Part shown: piece after piece, positions 8,903 to 17,257 of the stretch
Position numbering within the stretch: position 1 is the stretch's first letter
Layout of the letters: the number at the start of each line of letters is the position of its first letter
NCBI GenBank assembly: GCA_031292565.1
Contig: JARLGW010000001.1
Location: 434,001 to 498,000 of the forward strand
Source of the DNA: Paludibacteraceae bacterium
Lineage (GTDB): Bacteria; Bacteroidota; Bacteroidia; Bacteroidales; Paludibacteraceae
Direction: 5' to 3'
DNA: 64,000 nucleotides
Notes under the pieces: model-generated
Told to the model about the DNA's origin: nothing
The model's input: only the letters and a program-made list of their open reading frames with translations
Database searches by the model: none
Program-made: the position numbers and the translations under genes

Positions 8903-9195
8903 TTCCTTTTAATGTATTATCTCAAATTTTAACTATTAACAAAATTAGTAAAAAAACGCCGATATAAATTCAAAGAAACACATTTCATGTTTCATGCCGA
9001 AGCGAATCTTTTGCGGAGTTTTTTTTGCAAGAAAAACACGAAAAACAAAGCCCAAAATACAACTCATCAAATCGAGCACTCTTATTCTTACATACATCTC
9101 TTATTTTCAAATACTTATTCACCTCATCCAAAATCAGCAAGGGTGATTCAATTCGCTTCTTTGTGCACCTTTTCCCCTATTTTCAATCATTTCTT

Positions 9196-9243
9196 GGGTA
9201 ATTTTCAGGGTAGTTTCTCGGGTAGTTTTCAAGGTAGTTTCTT
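9196..9243. repeat. Four tandem 12-nt units (GGGTAGTTTTCA-like)
   Basis: Units at 9196, 9208, 9220 and 9232 share GGGTAGTTT(T/C)(C/T)(A/C/T) with 1-4 differences, and a partial fifth unit (GGGTAAAAATTACCC) forms a small palindrome. Because 12 is a multiple of 3, any frame through it encodes a 4-residue repeat (GSFQ-like on plus). Confidence 0.75.
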
Positions 9244-9334
9244 GGGTAAAAATTACCCTGAAAAATGGGATGAAAAAAGCTTCGATTATCCATTCCCGAA
9301 GGCTAATAAATAAGCACAAGCCATTCCTTTTAAC

Positions 9335-9361
9335 CCTGCTAAGTTTCCAAAACTTAGCAGG
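9335..9361. repeat. Perfect 12-bp hairpin, CCTGCTAAGTTT core
   Basis: Arms CCTGCTAAGTTT (9335-9346) and AAACTTAGCAGG (9350-9361) with a 3-nt loop. The 3' arm (AAAACTTAGCAGG) resembles the hairpin at 35975-36008 (AAAACTTAGAAGG), suggesting one repeat family. No T-run follows, so it is not an obvious terminator. Confidence 0.65.
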
Positions 9362-9551
9362 ATTTACAAACGGTTCTATCTTGATTCTTTCTTCCATATC
9401 CTTTCAAAGATAAAGGATTAGAAAATAATTTGTTTGTCGGGAAAATGACAATTTTTTGTAAAAGGGAACGGTCTAAGAAATAAAATGCAGAATACAAAAA
9501 AAGCAGACAGAACTCGCTCCAAAAAGTAATATTAGAATTTATGTAAATAAT

Positions 9552-10529
9552 CTATATACACCTTTCTATTATTTTTTCCGTAAGTATCTTAAATTCTTCA
9601 TAACTTTTTTGAACAGCATAAAGATGAGCTCCGATAGCACCATCTGCTGGCTTTAACAAAAAGATAGGCTTATGAGCTTCCATTGACATTGGAGCTAAAC
9701 TTCGATAATGTTTTAATAAAGAAATACAATTTTCATCTTGTTCTACTGTAATACTATTATTCAATTGCTCATTACCTAAAACACATTCAGAAAAAACAGC
9801 AGGTATTCTATTTGCCCATTTCAAATAGGATTTAACAGGCCTACTATCTTTTGCAGTGTATTGCATTATTATATAACCACAAGGCAAAGCCAATCCTTCT
9901 GGAATTTTAAATTTAATGTTATCTGGAGTTAATGATTTTCTTAAATTCCATTGTTCCTTCCATTTATTAAGTGTCATACCTAAATTTTTTATTCCCTGTA
10001 AAGAAAATAAATCGGATGCAACAGGCATAATAATATAATCTGAACTAATGGCAATCGTTCTATTGATGGCTCCCAAATTAGGGCCAACATCTATCAAAAC
10101 CATTTCAGCATTAAATCTACTCACAGCATCATCTATTATTGTATTAAAAATACTTATTAGACGGAATGCATAAACTTGAGAATCTAAACATTTCAACCAA
10201 GCCTCACTTAAACTATCTTCAAACGTTGATAATGCTAAATTTCCTAATAATAATCCAAGATTATCATTAATTTTCTCAATATGAATAGGATTATATGGGT
10301 CACCCGAAACTATAGGCGTAATAGAATCTAAAACAGTTATTGGTTCATTATTTTCATATACCTCTTCCAGTCGCTCAGGGGACAAAAACATTGAAGTGAG
10401 GTTGGATTGAGGATCTAAATCTACAGCAATAGTCTTAACTCCCATTTCAGACATCATCCATGCAATATGATACACCGTAGTTGTTTTTCCAACTCCACCT
10501 TTATTGTTGAAGAAAATAATTTTTTTCAT
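9552..10529 (-). CDS. ParA/MinD-like AAA ATPase of an accessory two-gene module
   Basis: This is a P-loop ATPase of the ParA/Soj family (325 aa). It has the deviant Walker A NNKGGVGKTT with its signature first Lys, the A' region AVDLDPQSNLTSMFL, and Walker B-like VLIDVGPNLGAINRTI. It carries a long C-terminal extension beyond a standard ParA core (after about residue 200) that I do not recognise. There is no parB nearby, and the partner gene encodes an AlbA_2/HATPase protein 1 nt upstream. Chromosome partition is therefore unlikely; a regulatory or defence role is inference. The sequence is visibly AT-richer than the adjacent aspS. Confidence 0.8.
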   Translation of the reverse strand: MKKIIFFNNKGGVGKTTTVYHIAWMMSEMGVKTIAVDLDPQSNLTSMFLSPERLEEVYENNEPITVLDSITPIVSGDPYNPIHIEKINDNLGLLLGNLALSTFEDSLSEAWLKCLDSQVYAFRLISIFNTIIDDAVSRFNAEMVLIDVGPNLGAINRTIAISSDYIIMPVASDLFSLQGIKNLGMTLNKWKEQWNLRKSLTPDNIKFKIPEGLALPCGYIIMQYTAKDSRPVKSYLKWANRIPAVFSECVLGNEQLNNSITVEQDENCISLLKHYRSLAPMSMEAHKPIFLLKPADGAIGAHLYAVQKSYEEFKILTEKIIERCI

Positions 10530-10530
10530 C

Positions 10531-11727
10531 TCACCACTCCTTATTAATTGGTATTGTAACCTTAAATTTAGAGACTAAATTTATATCAAATTCAGGTTCT
10601 CCATTGCCATTTTTTTGAAGTTCTTCAATAGCTCTTTTTATTCCATAATTAAATCTATTTACATAACCTAACCTTTTCATCGATTCAGCAATGGCTACAT
10701 TTCTATAATCACTTGCATTAGGAAAATTACTTGCATTCACATCTCCATACAAACCTCCCGGGTTAATTATTTCTATTCTGTTATTGAACTCATAAACATA
10801 AATAGGGGAATTTGACTCATAACTACGATGCATTACAGCATTCATCGTAAGTTCTCTTAAAGCCCAATAAGAATAATTCTTAATGTTCCGTTCCTGAAAT
10901 GAGCCAGATTGAATTGGGCGTTCCTTTATAATATTACTTTTTATAAAATCGTCTAAAGCAGTCAATTCTGTTATAAAAGCCCCGGAAAAAACTTTTTCAA
11001 ATTCTACATCCGAAGTCATTTCTTCACCTGAAAACTTGACATATTGAATATATGCGCCTGGCAAATAAAATAAAGGATTAGTCCCAAACATTAATATTCC
11101 TGCATTTGTAGGACAATTTTCCTTTAGATTGAAAAATCTCAACGAAGCCAATTGTTCTTCAACGGTTCTTCCATTTAGTTTTAATGTTTCAGCATCAAAT
11201 GCTAAAGGCAAATAACTAAATTTAAAATGATCTATACTTAAATCTTTTATAGTAGATTCCTTATTTGGCACTAAATCATAAGTTCTTGCAGAAGCCGATC
11301 GTTTTTCAATCAAAATTCGTTCTTCATCAACAGTCGCCCTTGATTGTCTTGGGCCGATACGAATCCAACAAATCCCATTATACCTAACAGGAGGATATAA
11401 TGAAGGTTTGACCTCTATTACAACGACATCTCCTTCGTCAAAACTGAAAACCTCACTTACAATAAGTGACGGTTGAGGTAAAATATTTCCATTTGTCTTT
11501 ACGGCACCAATAGCTTGTAAATCTCCATCAGTCCATTTTTTACCAGCTATTGAGCCATTATCATTTACCCCGAGAAGAATAAATCCAGATTCTCTATGAT
11601 TAGGATAATCATTAGCAAGAGCACATACCGCTGGGCCTAATTTATCTTCTCTAATAGAAATTGTTCTTTCAATTCTATCTGATTCCATATCAGACAATAA
11701 TTGTTTTACCTTTTCAATACTAACCAT
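10531..11727 (-). CDS. AlbA_2 (Schlafen-type) domain protein with C-terminal HATPase_c_4
   Basis: This protein (398 aa) has an N-terminal AlbA_2/Schlafen-AlbA nucleic-acid-binding domain: ESDRIERT with the ALANDYPNHRESGFILLGVNDNG block, roughly residues 10-140. The C-terminus resembles the GHKL-like ATPase module found with it: LRELTMNAVMHRSYE, then RIEIINPGGL and the tail RLGYVNRFNYGIKRAIEEL. Such proteins are commonly annotated as ATP-binding or putative DNA-binding transcriptional regulators. It starts the module and the ParA-like gene follows after one base, so the two are co-translated. A -7-like box (CAAATATA, 11754-11761; TATATTTG on minus) lies 27 nt upstream. The function is unknown. 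Confidence 0.82.
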   Translation of the reverse strand: MVSIEKVKQLLSDMESDRIERTISIREDKLGPAVCALANDYPNHRESGFILLGVNDNGSIAGKKWTDGDLQAIGAVKTNGNILPQPSLIVSEVFSFDEGDVVVIEVKPSLYPPVRYNGICWIRIGPRQSRATVDEERILIEKRSASARTYDLVPNKESTIKDLSIDHFKFSYLPLAFDAETLKLNGRTVEEQLASLRFFNLKENCPTNAGILMFGTNPLFYLPGAYIQYVKFSGEEMTSDVEFEKVFSGAFITELTALDDFIKSNIIKERPIQSGSFQERNIKNYSYWALRELTMNAVMHRSYESNSPIYVYEFNNRIEIINPGGLYGDVNASNFPNASDYRNVAIAESMKRLGYVNRFNYGIKRAIEELQKNGNGEPEFDINLVSKFKVTIPINKEW

Positions 11728-11774
11728 AATAATTATCGGGTTATTTTAAAGCTCAAATATACAATTTTTAAAAC

Positions 11775-11811
11775 AATAACTCTCTAAATCAATTTGACTT
11801 AGAGAGTTATT
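11775..11811 (-). terminator. Hairpin terminator downstream of aspS
   Basis: A 13-bp stem (AATAACTCTCTAA / TTAGAGAGTTATT) with an 11-nt loop, about 28 nt past the aspS stop. It is followed in the minus direction by a T-rich stretch (TGTTTTAAAAATTG). It should insulate the accessory pair from aspS. Confidence 0.6.
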
Positions 11812-11838
11812 TTAATACCGTTATTTATATTTATCTTG

Positions 11839-13599
11839 TTATTTCTCCAATTTCACCACCAAATTCAATTCCTTCAATTGTTCGTCGTCTATAATAGATG
11901 GAGCATCGCTCATCACATCACGACCTGAATTGTTTTTCGGGAAAGCGATGCAGTCGCGGATACTATCCAACCCGGCCAGCATAGACACGAAGCGGTCGAG
12001 ACCGAAAGCAATACCGCCATGAGGAGGAGCACCAAACTTAAAGGCATTCATTAGGAAGCCGAATTGGTATTCCGCCTTTTCAGGCGTGAAGCCGAGGCAT
12101 TTAAACATGGCTGCCTGCAAATCCTTGTCGTGGATACGGATTGAGCCACCGCCCAATTCCACGCCATTGATTACTATATCATACGCATTGGCACAAACAT
12201 CTTTCAGGTTCGTTTGCGTTTTCACCCATTCCACATGTTCCGGTTTGGGTGACGTAAACGGATGGTGCATGGCCGAAAAGCGTTGCGCCTCCTCGTCCCA
12301 TTCTAGCAAAGGGAAATCTACCACCCAAAGCGGTGCATACACATTTTTATCACGCAAGCCCAAGCGCATACCCATTTCAAGGCGCAGTTCGCCAAGAGCC
12401 TTCAGCGTTTTCGGTTTGTCGCCCGAAAGAATTAAAATCAAGTCGCCCGGTTTGGCACCCAACTTATCCGCCCATGCTTTCAAATCATCCGGCGTGTAGA
12501 ATTTATCCACGGATGATTTCAGCGTGCCATCGGCTTCGTATTTTACATACACCATGCCTTTGGCTCCAATTTGTGGACGTTTCACAAAGTCAGTCAGTCC
12601 ATCCAATTCCTTGCGGGTATATCCGGCACAGCCTTCGGCCAAGATAGCACCCACGTATTCTGCGGAATTGAACACCACGAAATCTTTGGTTTGCACCTCC
12701 TTGGTAATGTCCACGAATCGCATTCCGAAACGAATATCTGGCTTGTCCGAACCGTAAAATTCCATTGCTTCGGCATAAGGCATACGAGGGAACGGCTGGT
12801 CGAACTCCACTCCTTTTATATTTTTGAAAACCGTTTTTACCATGCCTTCAAACAATTCCAACACATCATCTTGCTCCACAAATGACATTTCGCAATCTAT
12901 CTGTGTAAACTCCGGCTGACGGTCGGCACGCAAATCCTCGTCGCGAAAACATTTCACGATTTGAAAATAGCGATCGAAACCGGCTACCATAAGCAATTGC
13001 TTGAACTGTTGAGGCGATTGTGGCAAGGCATAAAATTCTCCGGGATTCATGCGCGAAGGCACCACAAAATCGCGAGCACCTTCGGGGCTGGATCTAATCA
13101 GCACCGGAGTTTCGGTTTCGATAAAATCTTGTGCAATCAAATAATTTCGAGCCTCGAAACAAAGGCGGTTGCGCAACTCCATGTTTTTACGTACGGCGTT
13201 ACGGCGCAAATCAAGGTAGCGGTATTTCATACGCAAATCATCGCCCCCGTCCGTGTTATCCTCAATGGTAAAAGGTGGCGTTTCCGCCGCGTTGAGTATT
13301 ATCAAATCGGACACTACAATTTCGATGTCGCCCGTCGGGATTTTGGCATTTTTGCTACTGCGTTCGGCAACGGTTCCCACCACTTGCACCACGAACTCTC
13401 GACCCAGCTTTTGAGCTCTGTCGCTAAGATCTTTGTTCACCGCTTCATCAAAAGCCAATTGCGTGATACCATAGCGGTCGCGCAAATCAACGAAAGTCAT
13501 TCCACCCAGTTTGCGAGTGCGTTGCACCCATCCGGCCAGTGTTACCTGTGCCCCAGTTTGTTCGATGCGGAGTTCTCCGCAAGTATGCGATCTGTACAT
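11839..13599 (-). CDS. aspS: Aspartyl-tRNA synthetase
   Basis: This class II aminoacyl-tRNA synthetase charges tRNA-Asp (586 aa, normal for the bacterial type with GAD insertion). The N-terminal OB-fold anticodon-binding domain begins [11 protein letters not shown] with [20 protein letters not shown]. Motif 2 is [20 protein letters not shown], and motif 3 is [15 protein letters not shown] near the C-terminus. It follows fabD on the same strand after 104 nt containing imperfect AT-rich inverted repeats. GC-rich codon use contrasts with the accessory genes downstream. Confidence 0.97.
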   Translation of the reverse strand: MYRSHTCGELRIEQTGAQVTLAGWVQRTRKLGGMTFVDLRDRYGITQLAFDEAVNKDLSDRAQKLGREFVVQVVGTVAERSSKNAKIPTGDIEIVVSDLIILNAAETPPFTIEDNTDGGDDLRMKYRYLDLRRNAVRKNMELRNRLCFEARNYLIAQDFIETETPVLIRSSPEGARDFVVPSRMNPGEFYALPQSPQQFKQLLMVAGFDRYFQIVKCFRDEDLRADRQPEFTQIDCEMSFVEQDDVLELFEGMVKTVFKNIKGVEFDQPFPRMPYAEAMEFYGSDKPDIRFGMRFVDITKEVQTKDFVVFNSAEYVGAILAEGCAGYTRKELDGLTDFVKRPQIGAKGMVYVKYEADGTLKSSVDKFYTPDDLKAWADKLGAKPGDLILILSGDKPKTLKALGELRLEMGMRLGLRDKNVYAPLWVVDFPLLEWDEEAQRFSAMHHPFTSPKPEHVEWVKTQTNLKDVCANAYDIVINGVELGGGSIRIHDKDLQAAMFKCLGFTPEKAEYQFGFLMNAFKFGAPPHGGIAFGLDRFVSMLAGLDSIRDCIAFPKNNSGRDVMSDAPSIIDDEQLKELNLVVKLEK

Positions 13600-13703
13600 T
13601 TATATAAAATGAAAAAAATTAAGAAATGAAAAAATTAAAGGAATAGCTCGAAAACTATTTTTTAATTATCTTCATTTCTTTCATTCTTTAATTAATCTTT
13701 TTA

Positions 13704-14573
13704 TTATCCTACCTCTACTTCCTTGGCAATTTTGCTTACCAAGCCTTGAAGCACTTTACCGGGGCCTAGTTCGCGGAACGATGTAGCACCATCGGCCACC
13801 ATGTTTTGTACAATTTGAGTCCAACGCACCGGCGAAGTTAATTGAGCTATCAGGTTTTTCTGAATCGCCACAGGGTCGGTTTGCGGTTTAGCATCCACGT
13901 TTTGGTAAACGGGACAAACGGGCTTGTTGAACGTGGTGGCTGCAATAGCAGCTTCCAATTCCACACGAGCAGGCTCCATCAATGGGGAGTGGAATGCACC
14001 CCCCACAGGCAAACGCAAGGCACGTTTAGCTCCTTTTTCTTTCAATATTTCGCAGGCTTTGTCCACGCCTTCAATAGAACCGGAAATAACCAATTGTCCG
14101 GGGCAGTTATAGTTAGCAGCCACCACCACTTCGGGGATGGAAGCACAAACTTCTTCTACCACGGCATCGGGCAACGCGATAATAGCGGCCATCGTTCCGG
14201 GCACTTTTTCGCAAGCTGCCTGCATGGCCAAGGCACGTTTGGACACGAGTTTCAATCCGTCTTCAAAATTCATGGCTCCGGCGGCAACCAAAGCGGAAAA
14301 TTCGCCCAACGAATGTCCGGCCACCATGTCGGGTTTAAACTCTGCACCCAAACATTTCGCCGTAATTACAGAGTGAAGAAATACAGCAGGTTGTGTAACC
14401 TTGGTTTGACGAAGATCCTCGTCGGTACCTGCAAACATAAGGTCGGTTATACGAAATCCAAGAATTTCGTTTGCTTTTTCAAATAAATCTTTAGCTAAAG
14501 GAGAGTTTTCGTAAAGGTCTTTACCCATTCCAACGAATTGAGCGCCTTGACCGGGAAATACAAATGCTTTCAT
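13704..14573 (-). CDS. fabD: Malonyl-CoA:ACP transacylase
   Basis: This enzyme transfers the malonyl group from CoA to acyl carrier protein for fatty acid synthesis (289 aa). Hallmarks are FVFPGQGAQFVGMG at the N-terminus, the nucleophile elbow GHSLGEFSAL with Ser88, the catalytic His in GGAFHSPLM (His195), and the C-terminal ELGPGKVLQGLV. A -7-like box (CAAAGATA, 14600-14607; TATCTTTG on minus) lies 26 nt upstream without a clear -33 partner. It is divergent from the penicillin-binding protein gene. Confidence 0.95.
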   Translation of the reverse strand: MKAFVFPGQGAQFVGMGKDLYENSPLAKDLFEKANEILGFRITDLMFAGTDEDLRQTKVTQPAVFLHSVITAKCLGAEFKPDMVAGHSLGEFSALVAAGAMNFEDGLKLVSKRALAMQAACEKVPGTMAAIIALPDAVVEEVCASIPEVVVAANYNCPGQLVISGSIEGVDKACEILKEKGAKRALRLPVGGAFHSPLMEPARVELEAAIAATTFNKPVCPVYQNVDAKPQTDPVAIQKNLIAQLTSPVRWTQIVQNMVADGATSFRELGPGKVLQGLVSKIAKEVEVG

Positions 14574-14773
14574 TCTTATTAAATTAAAAATTTGTGGCGC
14601 AAAGATAAGAATAATCCGTTGGGCGGAATAGATTTAGTCTTTCATTTTTTCAACAACAGCCGATTTAATCTTTTAATTTTCATCCAAAAACCGCTTTTAT
14701 TTTCCGCCTGGTTTACCACGGTACTGCCCGTCTAATCAACATATCAATTAAAATAGTAAATATATGTTTAAAG

Positions 14774-14805
14774 ATTGAAGAATCATTTCAAAAATCGTAT
14801 TTTTG
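14774..14805 (+). promoter_or_regulatory. Promoter of the class A PBP gene
   Basis: ATTG at 14774-14777 (-33-like) and TATTTTTG at 14798-14805 (-7) are 20 nt apart, fitting the Bacteroidota consensus. The start codon is 31 nt downstream. Confidence 0.68.
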
Positions 14806-14836
14806 CAAGCAAAAATATTATCAAAATTTCGGACTA

Positions 14837-17182
14837 ATGAATAATGTAAAAAAGAATTCGCCTCTCATTAAAAAATTCCTTCTTATTTTTTGGATCACGA
14901 TAGGCTGCGGCATCTTATTTATGTGTTTGTTATTTACACTTATATCCAACGGTTTTATAGGCTACATGCCGCCTATTGAAGAACTTCAAAACCCAAGAAA
15001 TAAGTTTGCCACCGAAATTTATTCTTCCGATATGCAATTGCTTGGCCGCTACTTCCAAAGCAAGGAAAACCGCGTAAACGTAAATTATTCCGAAATATCG
15101 CCCAATGCTGTCAATGCACTCGTTGCTACTGAGGATGCCCGGTTTAAAAGCCATTCCGGCATCGACGGCCTCGCGTTAACCCGCTCCATCCTTCTCCGTG
15201 GCATTCTTCATCGTAAAAGTGCCGGAGGTGGTAGCACCATTACCCAGCAATTGGCTAAACAATTATGGTCGCCACGAGCCGAAAGCTTTATGGAACGTTT
15301 GTTTCAAAAACCAATAGAATGGACTATTGCTGCAAAACTGGAAAAATATTACACGAAAGAAGAAATTGTTACCATGTACTTGAATCAGTTTGATTTCTTG
15401 TATAACGCCGTGGGTATTAAATCCGCCGCGCAGGTTTATTTCAGCACCACACCGGATAAACTCACCATAGAGCAAGCAGCTACCTTAATTGGTATGTGTA
15501 AAAATCCGTCGTACTTCAACCCTATGCGGCAAAAAGACCGTGCAATGGGTAGGCGCAACGTAGTGCTAAACCAAATGCGTAAAGCCGATTACATAACCGA
15601 AGGTCAGTACGACTCTTTGTGCAAAATACCATTGACAACCAAATTCCAGTCGATTGACCATAAATCAGGGCCGGCTCCTTACTTTCGTGAATACCTGCGC
15701 TTGATGCTTACCGCCAACAAACCGGACAGAAGCAACTATGCAGAATGGCAATTGTCCGATTATAAAGAGGATTCACTTTCGTGGGAAACCAATCCGGTAT
15801 ATGGATTCTGCGAAAAATACAAGAAACCTGACGGATCAAAATACAACATCTACACGGATGGATTGAAAATATATACTACCATCGACTCCCGCATGCAAAA
15901 ATATGCCGAAGAAGCGGTGGACGAACATATTCAATCGTTGCAAAAAAAGTTCTTTGATGAAAAGAAAGGACGTAGCTATGCACCATTCTCCCGCCTACTG
16001 TCGAAAGAACAAATTACAGCCAGCATGGATAAATCCATGCGCCAAAGCGACCGCTATATAGGCATGAAACAAGCCGGGGCATCGGATGATGAAATTAAAC
16101 AGGTATTCAACACCAAAATACCGATGCGCGTATTCTCTTACACCGGCACGCGCGACACGGTAATGAGTCCGCTGGATTCCATCCGCTACCAAAAATATTT
16201 CTTGCGATGCGGATTCATGTCCATGAACCCGTACAACGGACAGGTAAAAGCCTACGTGGGCGGGCCTAACTTTAGTCAGTTCCAATACGATATGGTTTCC
16301 AAAGGTCGCCGCCAGGTAGGATCTACCATTAAGCCATACTTATACACGTTAGCAATGGAAGAAGGCATGTCGCCTTGCGATTTGGCTTTAAATGCACCAC
16401 ATACGTTGCAAACAGGTACCGGAACCACATGGACACCTAAAAACGGATCAAAAACCCGTATGGGAGAAATGGTCACCCTACGTTGGGGACTGGCTAATTC
16501 CAACAACTGGATTTCGGCCTACGTGATGAGCCTCTTCACCCCACAAGCATTGGTTAAATTAATGCATTCTTTTGGTATTCAGGAGCATATAGACCCTGTT
16601 GTATCTCTTTGCTTAGGCCCGGTTGAAATAAAAGTAGCTGAAATGGTAGATGCTTACACCACCTTTGCCAACAAAGGATTGCGTGTTGAACCTCAGTTTG
16701 TAACCCGTATAGAGGATGGAAACGGAAATATAATAGCCTCTTTCACCCCTAAAATGAAAGAAGTAATCAGTGAAAACACTGCTTACAAAATGATATACAT
16801 GCTACAAGCCGTGGTGAACGAAGGTACTGCCCAACGATTACGATCAAAATACGGACTGACAGGTGAAATATGCGGTAAAACAGGTACTACACAGAACAAC
16901 TCCGATGGATGGTTTATGGGCTTTACACCAAGCTTGGTATCAGGAGGCTGGGTTGGTGGTGAAGACCGTGGTATCCATTTCGACGGAACTGCGGACGGAC
17001 AAGGTGCCAGCATGGCATTACCTATATGGGCTTTGTATATGAAAAAAATCTATGCTGACCCAAGTCTTGGATATTCACAATCGGAAAGATTTGAAATTCC
17101 TCAAAATTTCAAAGTTGTCAATGGATGTTTACAAGAAGGAGAAGCGGCCGATAAAAATGCAACGGATGAGATATTGAATTAA
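14837..17182 (+). CDS. Class A penicillin-binding protein (PBP1A-type)
   Basis: This is a bifunctional peptidoglycan synthase (781 aa) anchored in the inner membrane. One N-terminal membrane segment lies at about residues 13-37. The GT51 glycosyltransferase domain has ATEDARFKSHSG with catalytic Glu99, then GGSTITQQLAKQL. The transpeptidase domain has SxxK (GSTIKP, Ser496), SxN (SNN, Ser555) and KTGTT (Lys681). Both active sites are intact, so it should polymerise and cross-link glycan strands. It is followed at 75 nt by the TPR protein on the same strand. It is the MrcA/PonA type; the exact paralogue name cannot be assigned. Confidence 0.94.
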   Translation: MNNVKKNSPLIKKFLLIFWITIGCGILFMCLLFTLISNGFIGYMPPIEELQNPRNKFATEIYSSDMQLLGRYFQSKENRVNVNYSEISPNAVNALVATEDARFKSHSGIDGLALTRSILLRGILHRKSAGGGSTITQQLAKQLWSPRAESFMERLFQKPIEWTIAAKLEKYYTKEEIVTMYLNQFDFLYNAVGIKSAAQVYFSTTPDKLTIEQAATLIGMCKNPSYFNPMRQKDRAMGRRNVVLNQMRKADYITEGQYDSLCKIPLTTKFQSIDHKSGPAPYFREYLRLMLTANKPDRSNYAEWQLSDYKEDSLSWETNPVYGFCEKYKKPDGSKYNIYTDGLKIYTTIDSRMQKYAEEAVDEHIQSLQKKFFDEKKGRSYAPFSRLLSKEQITASMDKSMRQSDRYIGMKQAGASDDEIKQVFNTKIPMRVFSYTGTRDTVMSPLDSIRYQKYFLRCGFMSMNPYNGQVKAYVGGPNFSQFQYDMVSKGRRQVGSTIKPYLYTLAMEEGMSPCDLALNAPHTLQTGTGTTWTPKNGSKTRMGEMVTLRWGLANSNNWISAYVMSLFTPQALVKLMHSFGIQEHIDPVVSLCLGPVEIKVAEMVDAYTTFANKGLRVEPQFVTRIEDGNGNIIASFTPKMKEVISENTAYKMIYMLQAVVNEGTAQRLRSKYGLTGEICGKTGTTQNNSDGWFMGFTPSLVSGGWVGGEDRGIHFDGTADGQGASMALPIWALYMKKIYADPSLGYSQSERFEIPQNFKVVNGCLQEGEAADKNATDEILN

Positions 17183-17257
17183 ACCTTCGGTGTAAAACTT
17201 AGTCAAAGCCCGACGAGTTTATGATGAATGACTCCAAACCCTAACAGCTATTTTTTT

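Larger units (their letters stand above)
8903..9551. other. 649-nt gap with a 12-nt tandem repeat and a hairpin; no convincing gene
   Basis: Both strands hold short ORFs of about 90-110 codons here (8987-9313 plus, 9134-9397 minus), but neither has a recognisable family. The longer one is mostly produced by the low-complexity repeat at 9196-9243. I treat the region as non-coding apart from the repeats listed separately. It is the junction between the housekeeping DJ-1 gene and the accessory ParA pair. Confidence 0.5.

Noticed and set aside
9196-9243. Short repeats considered as a CRISPR array
   Set aside because: The units are 12 nt and contiguous, with no spacers and no cas genes.
8987-9313. 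108-codon plus-strand ORF with GSFQ repeats
   Set aside because: Most of its distinctive sequence comes from the 12-nt tandem repeat. It has no family resemblance and a competing ORF on the other strand, so it was kept only as a repeat region.
9134-9397. 87-codon minus-strand ORF
   Set aside because: It overlaps the same repeat and hairpin, has no recognisable domain, and its composition is unlike neighbouring proteins.
9552-10529. Chromosome or plasmid partition ParA
   Set aside because: No parB or parS-like repeats are seen nearby, and it is coupled to an AlbA_2 protein instead.
12961-13629. 222-codon plus-strand ORF
   Set aside because: It is antisense to aspS, whose frame has full synthetase motifs; it is a codon-bias shadow.
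13842-14486. 214-codon plus-strand ORF
   Set aside because: It is antisense to fabD, whose active-site motifs are intact.
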